Shown one piece after another: positions 7,235 through 14,537 of a stretch of DNA of 19,095 nt (positions are counted from its first letter, which is position 1; every line of letters starts with the position of its first letter). A program made the position numbers and the translations under genes. Under the pieces are notes generated by a model. That model did no database searches, was not told the origin of the DNA, and saw only the letters and a program-made list of their open reading frames with translations. Source of the stretch: Prevotella sp. (GTDB lineage Bacteria; Bacteroidota; Bacteroidia; Bacteroidales; Bacteroidaceae). The DNA lies in contig JAGBQP010000049.1 of assembly GCA_017632825.1 (NCBI GenBank), positions 1-19,095 on the forward strand, read 5' to 3'.

Positions 7235-8296
7235 ATGACCAGAACCTTAATCCTTATACTTGTATTGATGTGTGCACAGGAAACGCTTGGCATGAGTTTC
7301 CTGAAGCGCATTATACGTGGGTTCGACCGGTTAGACACACTCTATATAGAGCCGCAGCATTATAATCTGACGATAATGATGCAGGGAACGTACACGTTGG
7401 ACCAATATACGATTGTCAGTCAGCAGGGGCAAGAGGTAACCCTTTCGCCCGATCCCAAGATAAAAGTGGGGCCTTATATTGGGTGGCGCTGGTTCTTTGC
7501 AGGCTATACTTTCGACTTGAAGAATTTAGGTTTTAATAACAACGGTCAGAAACGTGAGTTGGACCTCAGCATCTACTCATCTCAGATAGGTGTTGATCTC
7601 TTTTACAGACGTACGGGTAGTGATTACAAATTACGTAGTGTCAACTTAGGCGACGGCGTTGATACTCAGAAGTTGGAGGATATTCCTTTTGATGGTGTAA
7701 GTGCTGGCATTTCTGGTGTGAATATCTATTATATTTTCAACCACGGACGCTTCTCATATCCCGCAGCTTTCAGTCAGAGCACGTTACAGAAACGAAGTTG
7801 CGGCTCATGGATTGCGGGAGTCGGATACACACGCAACTCGCTTGACCTGGACCATGAAAAACTGCAGAGAACTATAGACACACACCTCGGAAAGGATGTG
7901 GTACAAGTGGATACAAGTCTTTACTTCAAGCATATACAGTATACGGACTACACTATTTCAGGTGGATATGCTTGGAACCAAGTGTTACCACACCATTGGC
8001 TGCTGGCAGCCAGTGGACAACTCGGGGTGGCGTATAAAAAATCTACTGGCGATATTGAGGGAAACGCTCAGGCAGGGTTCAACTTTGAGAACATCAACTT
8101 GGATGCTGTTGGACGTTTTGGCGTTGTCTATAATAATATGAGATGGTATGCTGGTATGAGTGCGATTATTCACACGAACAACTATCATAAACCACGTTTC
8201 CGCACGAATAATACTTTTGGGAATGTCAACCTCTACGTGGGGTATAACTTTGGCTTGAAGGGAAAGTATCGGAAAAAGAAGGAAACAGAGAATTAA
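7235..8296 (+). CDS. DUF4421 domain protein, probable outer-membrane beta-barrel
   Basis: Function unknown. The 353-residue product begins with a signal peptide (hydrophobic residues 4-12, cleavage around residue 19). After a region mentioning FDRLDTLYIEP, typical of DUF4421 proteins, it shows many alternating hydrophobic and aromatic strands (IGWRWFFAGYTFDLKN, SGGYAWNQVL, VNLYVGYNFGLKGKY at the C-terminal side) as in outer-membrane barrels. The C terminus is basic (KYRKKKETEN), which is unusual for a BAM-recognised last strand, although YVGYNFGL just before it could fill that role. A GTG lies one codon upstream, but ATG at 7235 is taken. It probably shares a transcript with the oxidoreductase upstream and the DUF1460 gene 12 nt downstream. 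Confidence 0.8.
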   Translation: MTRTLILILVLMCAQETLGMSFLKRIIRGFDRLDTLYIEPQHYNLTIMMQGTYTLDQYTIVSQQGQEVTLSPDPKIKVGPYIGWRWFFAGYTFDLKNLGFNNNGQKRELDLSIYSSQIGVDLFYRRTGSDYKLRSVNLGDGVDTQKLEDIPFDGVSAGISGVNIYYIFNHGRFSYPAAFSQSTLQKRSCGSWIAGVGYTRNSLDLDHEKLQRTIDTHLGKDVVQVDTSLYFKHIQYTDYTISGGYAWNQVLPHHWLLAASGQLGVAYKKSTGDIEGNAQAGFNFENINLDAVGRFGVVYNNMRWYAGMSAIIHTNNYHKPRFRTNNTFGNVNLYVGYNFGLKGKYRKKKETEN

Positions 8297-8308
8297 GCAG
8301 TAAGAGGA

Positions 8309-9157
8309 ATGAAGTACTACATATTATTAATAATAGGTATGTTGCAGGGACTGATGCTGAGGGCTCAGACTGTAGAACCGGTTGACACTCAACTGGTATG
8401 CAGTTTGTTAGCAGAGGCTCGTCATTTACCGGCAACAACCAATTATACGCTTCACTTTGCCCGCAAGTTACTTGGGCGCCCCTATGTCGCACATACACTG
8501 GAAGTGAACCGTGAGGAGCAGTTGGTAGTGAATACAAGACAACTGGATTGTACTACATTAGTGGAGAATGTAGTAGCTCTGACGCTCTGCATGCAGCGAC
8601 ACCTCTATACAGCACGCGATTTTATGAATGCATTAGTGGAAATGCGTTACCGTGGTGGTATTATCAATGGTTATGTCAGTCGTCTGCATTATTTTACAGA
8701 CTGGATAGAAGATAACACCCGAAAGGGATTAGTGTCGGAACAGCAAGAGCCGATTCCGCCTTTTACAGCCGTACAAACTATTCACGTTGGCTATATGAGT
8801 CAGCATCCGCAGTCATACCGAGCACTGAAGGAGCATACCGAACTGGTGCCGGTTATCAAGGCACAGGAGGATAGTCTCAATGGACGACAATACCGATATA
8901 TTCCAAAACAAGATGTCCGTAATAGTGAGGTCTTGCGAAAGGCCATTTGTGATGGCGACATAATAGCAATTACTTGTAATAAACCAGGGCTCGACATTGC
9001 TCACTTGGGGTTTGCCGTATGGCGGAAAGATGGACTGCATCTTTTGAATGCCTCGCAGTTACACAAGAAAGTTGTGATTGAACCGATGACGTTAGGAACG
9101 TATTTGCAGAAACATCCTTCGCATACCGGTATACGCATCATTAGAATCAACAAATAG
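8309..9157 (+). CDS. DUF1460 family protein, N-acetylmuramoyl-L-alanine amidase-like
   Basis: Members of this family have an NlpC/P60-like papain fold and are thought to cut peptide or amide bonds in cell wall material. The 282-residue product has an N-terminal signal peptide (hydrophobic residues 3-17, cleavage near RAQ at 18-20). The catalytic Cys is probably Cys81 in QLDCTTLVENV, the His is His232 in LDIAHLGF, and a polar third residue is likely around LLNAS (245-249). YYIL at the start and the lack of a lipobox suggest a soluble periplasmic protein. GAGGA directly precedes the ATG. It follows the DUF4421 gene by 12 nt, so an envelope role shared with it is plausible, but the substrate is not known. 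Confidence 0.87.
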   Translation: MKYYILLIIGMLQGLMLRAQTVEPVDTQLVCSLLAEARHLPATTNYTLHFARKLLGRPYVAHTLEVNREEQLVVNTRQLDCTTLVENVVALTLCMQRHLYTARDFMNALVEMRYRGGIINGYVSRLHYFTDWIEDNTRKGLVSEQQEPIPPFTAVQTIHVGYMSQHPQSYRALKEHTELVPVIKAQEDSLNGRQYRYIPKQDVRNSEVLRKAICDGDIIAITCNKPGLDIAHLGFAVWRKDGLHLLNASQLHKKVVIEPMTLGTYLQKHPSHTGIRIIRINK

Positions 9158-9215
9158 CTGAATGTGTGCCTGCTGTCTAAATAAAAACTGATAACAATTT
9201 AAACTTTAACAGAAT

Positions 9216-9599
9216 ATGGAACTTCCCGATTTTATGAGTTATTCCAACAAATTCTCGCAGAAGGACTTTGTTGACAAGATCGCACGTATTGCCAAACGCG
9301 CTGGTGCCAAACTCATTTATGCTGCATTATTGCTCTACTACACCTTGCAAAGCAATCGCATCAGTACTAAGGACAAAGCCATCATCGTTGGTGCGTTGGG
9401 CTATATGATTAGTCCTCTTGATGTCATTCCCGATGCTATTCCCATTGCAGGACTGACCGATGACCTGGCTGTTTTACTGTATGTGCTGAAGAAAATTTGG
9501 GTTGACGTTGACCCTGAGGTGAAGGAACGTGCCAAGCAGAAGCTAGTCAACTGGTTTGACGAGGACGAGATACAGGAGATTGACTCTTTGTTTGATTAA
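9216..9599 (+). CDS. YkvA family protein (DUF1232)
   Basis: Small protein of 127 residues with unknown biochemical role. The conserved DUF1232 core lies at about residues 55-92: GALGYMISPLDVIPDAIPIAGLTDD, here split as ISPLDVIPD (65-73) and GLTDDLAVL (79-87), followed by a helix. Residues 31-42 (AKLIYAALLLYY) and 56-72 are hydrophobic, so membrane association is likely. The C-terminal tail is acidic (FDEDEIQEIDSLFD). It starts 58 nt after the DUF1460 gene, with no strong promoter box in between, so it may be the last gene of that unit. Its stop lies 3 nt from the stop of the convergent MBL gene. Confidence 0.9.
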   Translation: MELPDFMSYSNKFSQKDFVDKIARIAKRAGAKLIYAALLLYYTLQSNRISTKDKAIIVGALGYMISPLDVIPDAIPIAGLTDDLAVLLYVLKKIWVDVDPEVKERAKQKLVNWFDEDEIQEIDSLFD

Positions 9600-9621
9600 A
9601 TCCTATCTGAGATAAGGATTT
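9598..9621. terminator. Hairpin over the convergent stop codons of the YkvA and MBL genes
   Basis: AAATCCTATCT (9598-9608) and AGATAAGGATTT (9610-9621) are inverted repeats apart from a one-base bulge, with a single-base loop. Each end carries only three A or T residues, so it is a weak bidirectional terminator candidate. It covers part of both stop codons. Confidence 0.4.
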
Positions 9622-10241
9622 GTCTGCAGTTCTCGCCCTATAGTTGTCTCCGGACCATGTCCGGGGAGAACTCGTGTGTCGGTTGGTAATAAAGCCAGTT
9701 GCTTCAAACTAGACTGCATGTCTTTCCAACTACCGCCTTCAAAGTCAGTACGTCCAATACTCTGACAGAAAAGCGTATCACCAGAGAACAAGAGTTTCTC
9801 TTCGGCACAATAGAAGCAGCACGAGCCGACAGAGTGCCCTGGCGTAGAGAGAACTGTAAGGAGATGGCTGCCAAAGTTGAAAGTGGCGTTAGAATCAAAA
9901 AACATACCGACGGAGGCTTGCTCCTCGGTATAGCTGCAGCCCATCATCTGACGCATCTGCCGTTCTAAGTCTGCTATGGCCTCGTCACCATGAGGCAGAC
10001 AGGGCTTGAGATGATAATGCTTCCATATTGTGGCGTTGCCGAAACAATGGTCGAAGTGTGCATGTGTACACAGCAGGTGGCGTAGGGTGAGTTGCTGTTC
10101 GTCAACATAATTGATAATGGCCTGACGTTCTGCTTCATAATAGGCACCGCAGTCGATGATTACGGCCTCACGACTCTCATCGCTCACCACGTAACAATTT
10201 TCCTGCAACATATTGCAGACGAAGCGTTGTATTTTTATCAT
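9603..10241 (-). CDS. MBL-fold metallo-hydrolase, glyoxalase II-like
   Basis: Predicted cytoplasmic metal-dependent hydrolase; small glyoxalase-II-like members often act on thioesters such as S-lactoylglutathione-type substrates, but the substrate here is not evident. The 212-residue product has the metal-binding motif THAHFDH (59-65, with His60, His62, Asp64, His65), further ligands His136 in PGHS, Asp155 in SGDTLF and His195 in PGHGPET. It ends with NPYLR, typical of this subgroup. The length is that of the short YcbL-type form without the extra C-terminal domain of human glyoxalase II. Its start overlaps the rsmG stop by 4 nt, indicating translational coupling, and it is the last gene of the three-gene unit. 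Confidence 0.9.
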   Translation of the reverse strand: MIKIQRFVCNMLQENCYVVSDESREAVIIDCGAYYEAERQAIINYVDEQQLTLRHLLCTHAHFDHCFGNATIWKHYHLKPCLPHGDEAIADLERQMRQMMGCSYTEEQASVGMFFDSNATFNFGSHLLTVLSTPGHSVGSCCFYCAEEKLLFSGDTLFCQSIGRTDFEGGSWKDMQSSLKQLALLPTDTRVLPGHGPETTIGRELQTNPYLR

Positions 10242-10867
10242 ACCGGTACGTAAACGACGTATTTTTCCTTAAACCATTCTTCCTCAAACCATTGGCTGAT
10301 TTCCTCAATCTCAACCTGGTTTCGAAAGTCATTTGTTTCCCCTTCAATATTACCGCCTTTGAGACAGATGACACCGTTACCGATGACGTTATGCTGCTGA
10401 CGCGAAATGTTTTTGCGGACTATCTTTAACAGGTCGGGTAGGGGCATGACGGCACGACTAACGATGAAATCATACTGCCCATGTTCCTCTTCACCACGCA
10501 GGTGAACGGCCTTACAATTCTTGAGGCCGATAGAATTGATAACTTCTTGTGCTACACGTATTTTCTTTCCTGTTCCGTCAATTAACTTGAAGGTGCATTG
10601 AGGCAACATAATGGCGAGTGGAATACCAGGAAACCCACCTCCAGTACCGAAGTCTAGTATCCGTGTGTTGGGCTGAAAATGGTAGGCACGCGCTATAGCT
10701 AACGAGTGGAGTACATGGTGCTCGTAGAGGTTATCTATATCCTTACGTGAGATAACATTGATTTTAGCATTCCATTCACGGTAGAGTGCATCAAGCTGTT
10801 CCAGTTGCTGCCGCTGGGTATCTGTCAGTTCTTTGAAATATTTATCTATAATATCCATATGATTCAT
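10238..10867 (-). CDS. rsmG: 16S rRNA (guanine-527-N7)-methyltransferase
   Basis: RsmG (GidB) methylates N7 of G527 in 16S rRNA using S-adenosylmethionine. The 209-residue product shows the family N terminus with LNxxxN-like EWNAKINVISRKD (31-43) and EHHVLHSLA (49-57), the SAM-binding loop ILDFGTGGGFPGIPLA (70-85), KLIDGTGKKI (94-103), and VSRAVMPLPDLL (136-147). The usual IDSxGKK is here IDGTGKK. A second ATG lies three codons downstream and could be the true start. The ATG abuts the TAA of the upstream DUF3298 gene, and the gene overlaps the MBL gene by 4 nt, so the three are one operon. Confidence 0.95.
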   Translation of the reverse strand: MNHMDIIDKYFKELTDTQRQQLEQLDALYREWNAKINVISRKDIDNLYEHHVLHSLAIARAYHFQPNTRILDFGTGGGFPGIPLAIMLPQCTFKLIDGTGKKIRVAQEVINSIGLKNCKAVHLRGEEEHGQYDFIVSRAVMPLPDLLKIVRKNISRQQHNVIGNGVICLKGGNIEGETNDFRNQVEIEEISQWFEEEWFKEKYVVYVPV

Positions 10868-11635
10868 TTATCGTTTGATTTCCAATTCGATTAGCCCCTC
10901 GCTGTACGGAGCGATTTCGTAGGGATTGAAGATGAAGGTCACTTTGTCTTTATCAATAATGTAATTCTCCGGAATGAACATATCCATTGAATATAGGTAA
11001 CCTTGTTGATGCAGGGCTTCAATAGTTCTTTGTCCAGTTTTGTCAAGGAGTGCTTTCAGTAACTTTTTCGTTAATGCAGCTTCATTGTCGGCGCCAAAAA
11101 TGTCTGTGAGAGATACCTGATGTCCAGTCTTATTATCGAAGTTCAATGTCAGACGCTGGCTTATGCCGTGTGCTCCTCCTTCATAATAATCCAGATTAAT
11201 GATATAGTTTGTAATACCATTCTCATTGTCGATAGCTTCGGTAGTTACGTTGTAACGATATTCATACCAAGCATGTTTTGCAGCATCGGCACGATCCTCA
11301 CGATATAACGGGCCCATGTTCTGGCGGTAGCCACGTGTATAAGTATTTGCAAATGAGTCAACAGCAGCCTGTATACTGAGATTATCCATGTCAAAAATCT
11401 TTTGGACAATAGCTTCATTCATTAGGCGTCCCGGCTCACTGGTGGCATTTTTGGCCTGTAACACTTCCAGTTTAACCTGACATTGAGGTGCATCCTTGCT
11501 GTTGTCAATGCTGACAGTCTTTTCACTTTTGATAAGCTCGAAGTTTGACGATGTACTACTAGACTTACTGCTGCATGATGAAAGCATCAGCAGAATGAGC
11601 AGAACTATTGTGGGATAAAGGCAAATATGTTTCAT
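10868..11635 (-). CDS. DUF3298 domain lipoprotein (RsiV/PdaC-like C-terminal domain)
   Basis: The 255-residue product is a predicted lipoprotein: hydrophobic residues 8-19, LSSC lipobox with Cys21, and a Ser-rich linker after it. The mature part resembles DUF4163/DUF3298 proteins: a first domain about residues 40-140, then YEGGAHG (151-157), LTDIFG (176-181) and the closing NPYEIAPYSEGLIELEI (237-253). This fold occurs in the sensor part of anti-sigma RsiV and in the deacetylase PdaC; no kinase, deacetylase or sigma-binding part is present here, so its role is unknown. The ATG at 11635 lies 9 nt after a -7 box; four upstream codons are excluded. It is the first gene of the unit with rsmG. Confidence 0.85.
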   Translation of the reverse strand: MKHICLYPTIVLLILLMLSSCSSKSSSTSSNFELIKSEKTVSIDNSKDAPQCQVKLEVLQAKNATSEPGRLMNEAIVQKIFDMDNLSIQAAVDSFANTYTRGYRQNMGPLYREDRADAAKHAWYEYRYNVTTEAIDNENGITNYIINLDYYEGGAHGISQRLTLNFDNKTGHQVSLTDIFGADNEAALTKKLLKALLDKTGQRTIEALHQQGYLYSMDMFIPENYIIDKDKVTFIFNPYEIAPYSEGLIELEIKR

Positions 11636-11644
11636 ATCGGAGGA

Positions 11645-11652
11645 CAAAGGTA
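11645..11652 (-). promoter_or_regulatory. -7 promoter box for the DUF3298-rsmG-MBL operon
   Basis: The minus strand reads TACCTTTG, a full match to TAnnTTTG. The ATG at 11635 follows after 9 nt, so the leader would be only a few nucleotides. No clear TTTG is seen at -33. Confidence 0.55.
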
Positions 11653-11722
11653 CGAATAAAATTGAGAATTGAGTATTGAATATCGTTTTTTATTTACTGC
11701 CAATGCGCTTTTTCTTGTTTTC

Positions 11723-11755
11723 TTGCTTGTTTCTCCTCATTTATTCGTACCTTTG
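11723..11755 (+). promoter_or_regulatory. Promoter for the HAD phosphatase gene
   Basis: TACCTTTG at 11748-11755 matches the -7 consensus, with TTG at 11723-11725 and 11727-11729 as possible -33 elements (spacing 22 and 18). The ATG at 11763 follows after 7 nt, which predicts a leaderless or nearly leaderless mRNA. It is divergent from the DUF3298 promoter, about 100 bp away. Confidence 0.6.
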
Positions 11756-11762
11756 CAGACCT

Positions 11763-12425
11763 ATGAAAGAATTAAAAGCAGCATTATTTGACCTTGATGG
11801 CGTGGTGTTCGATACAGAACCGCAATACACCATCTTCTGGGGCAGTCAGTGTCAGTTGTATCATCCGGAGCATCCAGGGTTGGAACATGAGATTAAGGGT
11901 TCAACGCTCACGCAGATTTACGACCGATGGTTTAATGGTCATTTAAAGCAGGAACGCGACATCATCACCCAGCGGTTAAATGCCTTTGAGCAGCAGATGA
12001 GTTTCAATTATGTTGATGGCTTTGTGTCATTTGTGGAGGAATTGAAGAAACACGGTGTGAAAACAGCTGTTGTAACAAGTAGCAATGTCCCGAAGATGGA
12101 GAGTGTATATCGTCAGCGTCCTGAGTTTAAGCAACTTTTTGATGCTGTTCTAACGAGCGAGGACTTTGCCCACTCCAAACCTCATCCAGACTGCTATTTG
12201 CGTGGTGCACAGCGTTTTGGAGCATCTCCTTTAGAGTGTGTGGTTTTTGAAGATAGCATCAATGGATTGCGTTCTGGCAAAGCGTCTGGTGCAGTTGTTG
12301 TAGGTCTTTCTACTACATTGCCCGTAGAGTCTATCATTGAGCTGAGTGATATTCAGATTTCCGACTATTGTTCACTTGATTACGAAAAAATATGCGAAAT
12401 CTTTGCGCGGTTCGCTGAAAAATAG
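11763..12425 (+). CDS. HAD-superfamily hydrolase, beta-phosphoglucomutase-like
   Basis: Predicted phosphatase or phosphomutase acting on a small phosphorylated compound, probably a sugar phosphate. The 220-residue product has motif I FDLDGVVFDTEP (9-20; Asp10 nucleophile, Asp12 acid/base), a helical cap domain (about 21-90), motif II VVTSSN (103-108), motif III Lys139 in HSKPHPDCY, and motif IV VFEDSINGLRSG (161-172; Glu163, Asp164). The cap type and the SKPHPD motif place it in the beta-phosphoglucomutase/CbbY group. ATG 11763 is taken over the longer open frame, whose first 29 codons cover the promoter and have a low-complexity hydrophobic sequence. The MFS gene downstream has its own promoter directly after the stop. 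Confidence 0.9.
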   Translation: MKELKAALFDLDGVVFDTEPQYTIFWGSQCQLYHPEHPGLEHEIKGSTLTQIYDRWFNGHLKQERDIITQRLNAFEQQMSFNYVDGFVSFVEELKKHGVKTAVVTSSNVPKMESVYRQRPEFKQLFDAVLTSEDFAHSKPHPDCYLRGAQRFGASPLECVVFEDSINGLRSGKASGAVVVGLSTTLPVESIIELSDIQISDYCSLDYEKICEIFARFAEK

Positions 12426-12433
12426 TATCTTTG
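12402..12433 (+). promoter_or_regulatory. Promoter for the MFS transporter gene
   Basis: TTTG at 12402-12405 and TATCTTTG at 12426-12433 are exactly 20 bp apart, fitting the Bacteroides consensus. The -33 lies within the end of the HAD gene and the -7 starts 1 nt after its stop codon. The leader to ATG 12457 would be about 17 nt. Confidence 0.65.
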
Positions 12434-12456
12434 CAATAGAAAACTAACAACTCTAG

Positions 12457-13638
12457 ATGAATTCTCAGAACACTCCGGTACACATCCGCCTTTGGCATAG
12501 GGATTTTTGGATGATGTCAACGGCATCTTTTTTGTTGTCGGCATCTATCTATATGCTGATTCCCGTTTTGCCTGTTTGGCTCATAGAAACTGAGCATTTC
12601 AACATGTTGCAAGTGGGCGCAGCTATGGGCATTTTCGGTTTGGGCTTGTTCCTTTTTGGCTGTTTTTGCAACTATTTGGTTCAACGTTTCCGTCGAAATA
12701 AAATATGTGTCCTTTCCATATTCCTGGTGACAGCCTGTTTGGCAGCCCTTTACTACATACATGGCATGACCAATCAGTATGTTGAAGTACGCGTCATTCT
12801 TTTGCAACGTTTGTTACTTGGTGCGATGTTCGGTTTGGCCCAGATGGTTTTGTTGTCTACCTTGATTATCGATTCAACAGAATCCTTCCGACGTACCGAA
12901 GCCAATCATTCTTCAGCTTGGTTCTCGCGTCTTGCTTTGTCCATAGGACCGATGATGGGTCTCGTTCTTTTTAATTATATCGGGTTCGACGCTGTATTAT
13001 TAGCATCCATGATATCTTCTTTGGCCGCTGCTGCTTTGATTATGGCAGTCATCATACCATTCCGTACTCCGGAAGAAACAGCACACGTCTTCAGTTGTGA
13101 TCGCTTCTTGCTTGTTCGTGGCTGGGTTCTGCTATTGAATTTCTTACTGTTCTCATGTGTCGTGGGTATGCTTTTGTCGAGAGGATTATCAGACCGTTTT
13201 TATGGCATGATGATGGTAGGGTTTTTGTTGGCATTATTAGCACAGCGTTTCGTTTTTCGTGATGCTGAACTTAAGAGCGAAGTCGTAACAGGCTTGATTC
13301 TGCTGTTTGCAGCCCTGCTCATGATATATTTCCGTCCATTGCCAGTAATCTGGTATCTGGCACCTGCTTTCCTAGGATTGTCTATTGGCATTATAAGCTC
13401 TCGTTTCCTTCTCTTCTTTATCAAGCTGAGTCGTCATTGTCAGCGTGGAACCAGCCAGAGTACATATATGCTCGGTTGGGAGAGTGGTCTGGCATTAGGT
13501 ATTGGCATTGGGTATGCATGCTTCGATAATGAAAATACAGATATGCTGTTACTTGTTGCCATGCTACTGACTATCGGTGCTTTATGTATGTATATGTATT
13601 ACACACATAATTGGTTCATTGTACACAAAAATCGTTAA
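12457..13638 (+). CDS. Major facilitator superfamily transporter
   Basis: The 393-residue product is strongly hydrophobic with about 12 predicted membrane segments, starting at residues 20-40 (MMSTASFLLSASIYMLIPVL), and a loop between segments 2 and 3 with FRRNK, where the MFS basic motif lies. Other segments can be seen at about 110-135 (LLLGAMFGLAQMVLLSTLI), 150-175, 270-300 and 345-360 (LGWESGLALGIGIGY). These make it an inner-membrane transporter, probably exporting small molecules or drugs, but I cannot name the substrate. Neighbours are an HAD phosphatase and riboflavin synthase, and the latter starts 12 nt downstream. A link to riboflavin is only suggested by position. Confidence 0.88.
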   Translation: MNSQNTPVHIRLWHRDFWMMSTASFLLSASIYMLIPVLPVWLIETEHFNMLQVGAAMGIFGLGLFLFGCFCNYLVQRFRRNKICVLSIFLVTACLAALYYIHGMTNQYVEVRVILLQRLLLGAMFGLAQMVLLSTLIIDSTESFRRTEANHSSAWFSRLALSIGPMMGLVLFNYIGFDAVLLASMISSLAAAALIMAVIIPFRTPEETAHVFSCDRFLLVRGWVLLLNFLLFSCVVGMLLSRGLSDRFYGMMMVGFLLALLAQRFVFRDAELKSEVVTGLILLFAALLMIYFRPLPVIWYLAPAFLGLSIGIISSRFLLFFIKLSRHCQRGTSQSTYMLGWESGLALGIGIGYACFDNENTDMLLLVAMLLTIGALCMYMYYTHNWFIVHKNR

Positions 13639-13650
13639 TTATTAAGTATT

Positions 13651-14253
13651 ATGTTTTCTGGAATCATTGAGGATTTTGCTACGGTCAAGCTTATTAATCA
13701 CGACCGTGATAATATAGATTTGACGTTGACATGCTCGTTTGTTAACGAGTTGAATATTGATCAAAGTGTTGCTCATAACGGCGTTTGTCTCACGGTTGTT
13801 GATATTTCAGATGGATGCTACACTGTTACAGCGATGAAAGAAACACTTGACCGTTCAAACCTGGGCCTGTTGAAGGTTGGCGATAAGGTGAATGTGGAGC
13901 GTTCAATGATGATGAATGGTCGTCTCGATGGCCATATTGTCCAAGGTCATGTTGACACGACGGCTCGCTGTATCGAAAAAGAAGATGCTGACGGTTCTAC
14001 CTATTTCACTTTTGAATATGCCGACAACCCAGAGATGGCACGACGAGGGTATTTCACGGTTGACAAAGGGTCTGTCACTGTCAATGGCGTCAGTCTGACC
14101 GTTTGCCGTCCTACCAATCATACCTTTCAGGTTGCTATTATTCCTTATACTTTAGAGCATACCAATTTCTGCGATATACATGTAGGTTCAATCGTCAATT
14201 TAGAATTTGATATTCTTGGAAAATATATTGCGCGCTTACAGCAATTGCAATAA
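13651..14253 (+). CDS. ribE: Riboflavin synthase, alpha subunit
   Basis: It dismutates two molecules of 6,7-dimethyl-8-ribityllumazine to riboflavin and a pyrimidine, the last step of riboflavin synthesis. The 200-residue product contains two lumazine-binding barrel repeats: MFSGIIEDFATV to about 88, with NGVCLTV (43-49), and about 95-190 with HIVQGHVD (95-102) and NGVSLTV (145-151). The duplicated NGVxLTV motif and overall length are normal. It starts 12 nt after the MFS gene, so the two are probably co-transcribed, with no riboflavin riboswitch ahead of it. The name ribE follows the convention in which RibE is riboflavin synthase, also called RibC in E. coli. Confidence 0.96.
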   Translation: MFSGIIEDFATVKLINHDRDNIDLTLTCSFVNELNIDQSVAHNGVCLTVVDISDGCYTVTAMKETLDRSNLGLLKVGDKVNVERSMMMNGRLDGHIVQGHVDTTARCIEKEDADGSTYFTFEYADNPEMARRGYFTVDKGSVTVNGVSLTVCRPTNHTFQVAIIPYTLEHTNFCDIHVGSIVNLEFDILGKYIARLQQLQ

Positions 14254-14275
14254 TTATTTTTTTTATGAGGAAATT

Positions 14276-14315
14276 AAACAGGAGTTTTGCCTATGATGTG
14301 GTGAAGCTCCTGTTT
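14276..14315 (+). terminator. Hairpin downstream of ribE
   Basis: AAACAGGAG at 14276-14284 pairs with CTCCTGTTT at 14307-14315, followed by T and CATAT, so only a short U tract is present. It lies 23 nt after the ribE stop and is the likely transcription end of the MFS-ribE unit. The left arm can also pair with a second copy downstream. Confidence 0.45.
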
Positions 14316-14381
14316 TCATATGTCTTTGCGGGTAGCAAAAAGGAAGGGGCCGTACCGATGATGTGGTGAAAACTCCTGTTT
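14293..14381 (+). repeat. Direct repeat in the ribE downstream region
   Basis: ATGATGTGGTGAA then CTCCTGTTT occurs twice, at 14293-14315 and 14358-14381, differing by one insertion and one base near the middle. The second copy contains AAAACTCCTGTTT (14369-14381), a 13-bp perfect complement of AAACAGGAGTTTT (14276-14288). The remaining stretch to 14537 holds no convincing gene; a 34-codon frame from 14265 lies over the repeat. This is the only gene-free stretch near 300 bases in the window. Confidence 0.6.
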
Positions 14382-14537
14382 CACACGATGTGGGTGTTCT
14401 CCGTCGTTGTAATCCACCGGCTTCTCAGCTCCCCTATACAGGGTAATAACATGGCCCGCCATAGACAAAAGAAACATTCCCATTTTCTGGATTATTGTAG
14501 AGTATCCCGATCTATCAGGTACGACCCCTATGGGTTG

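Noticed and set aside
7315..7340. GGTTCGA-like string resembling a tRNA T-loop
   Set aside because: No acceptor or anticodon stem fits around it and it lies within the DUF4421 coding sequence.
13639..13650. FMN riboswitch ahead of riboflavin synthase
   Set aside because: Only 12 nt separate the MFS and ribE genes, and no RFN-like element is seen upstream in the short leader of the MFS gene.
14265..14369. 34-codon frame starting ATG after a T run downstream of ribE
   Set aside because: It lies over the direct repeat and hairpin arms, has no recognisable family or ribosome-binding site, and its stop falls in the second repeat copy.
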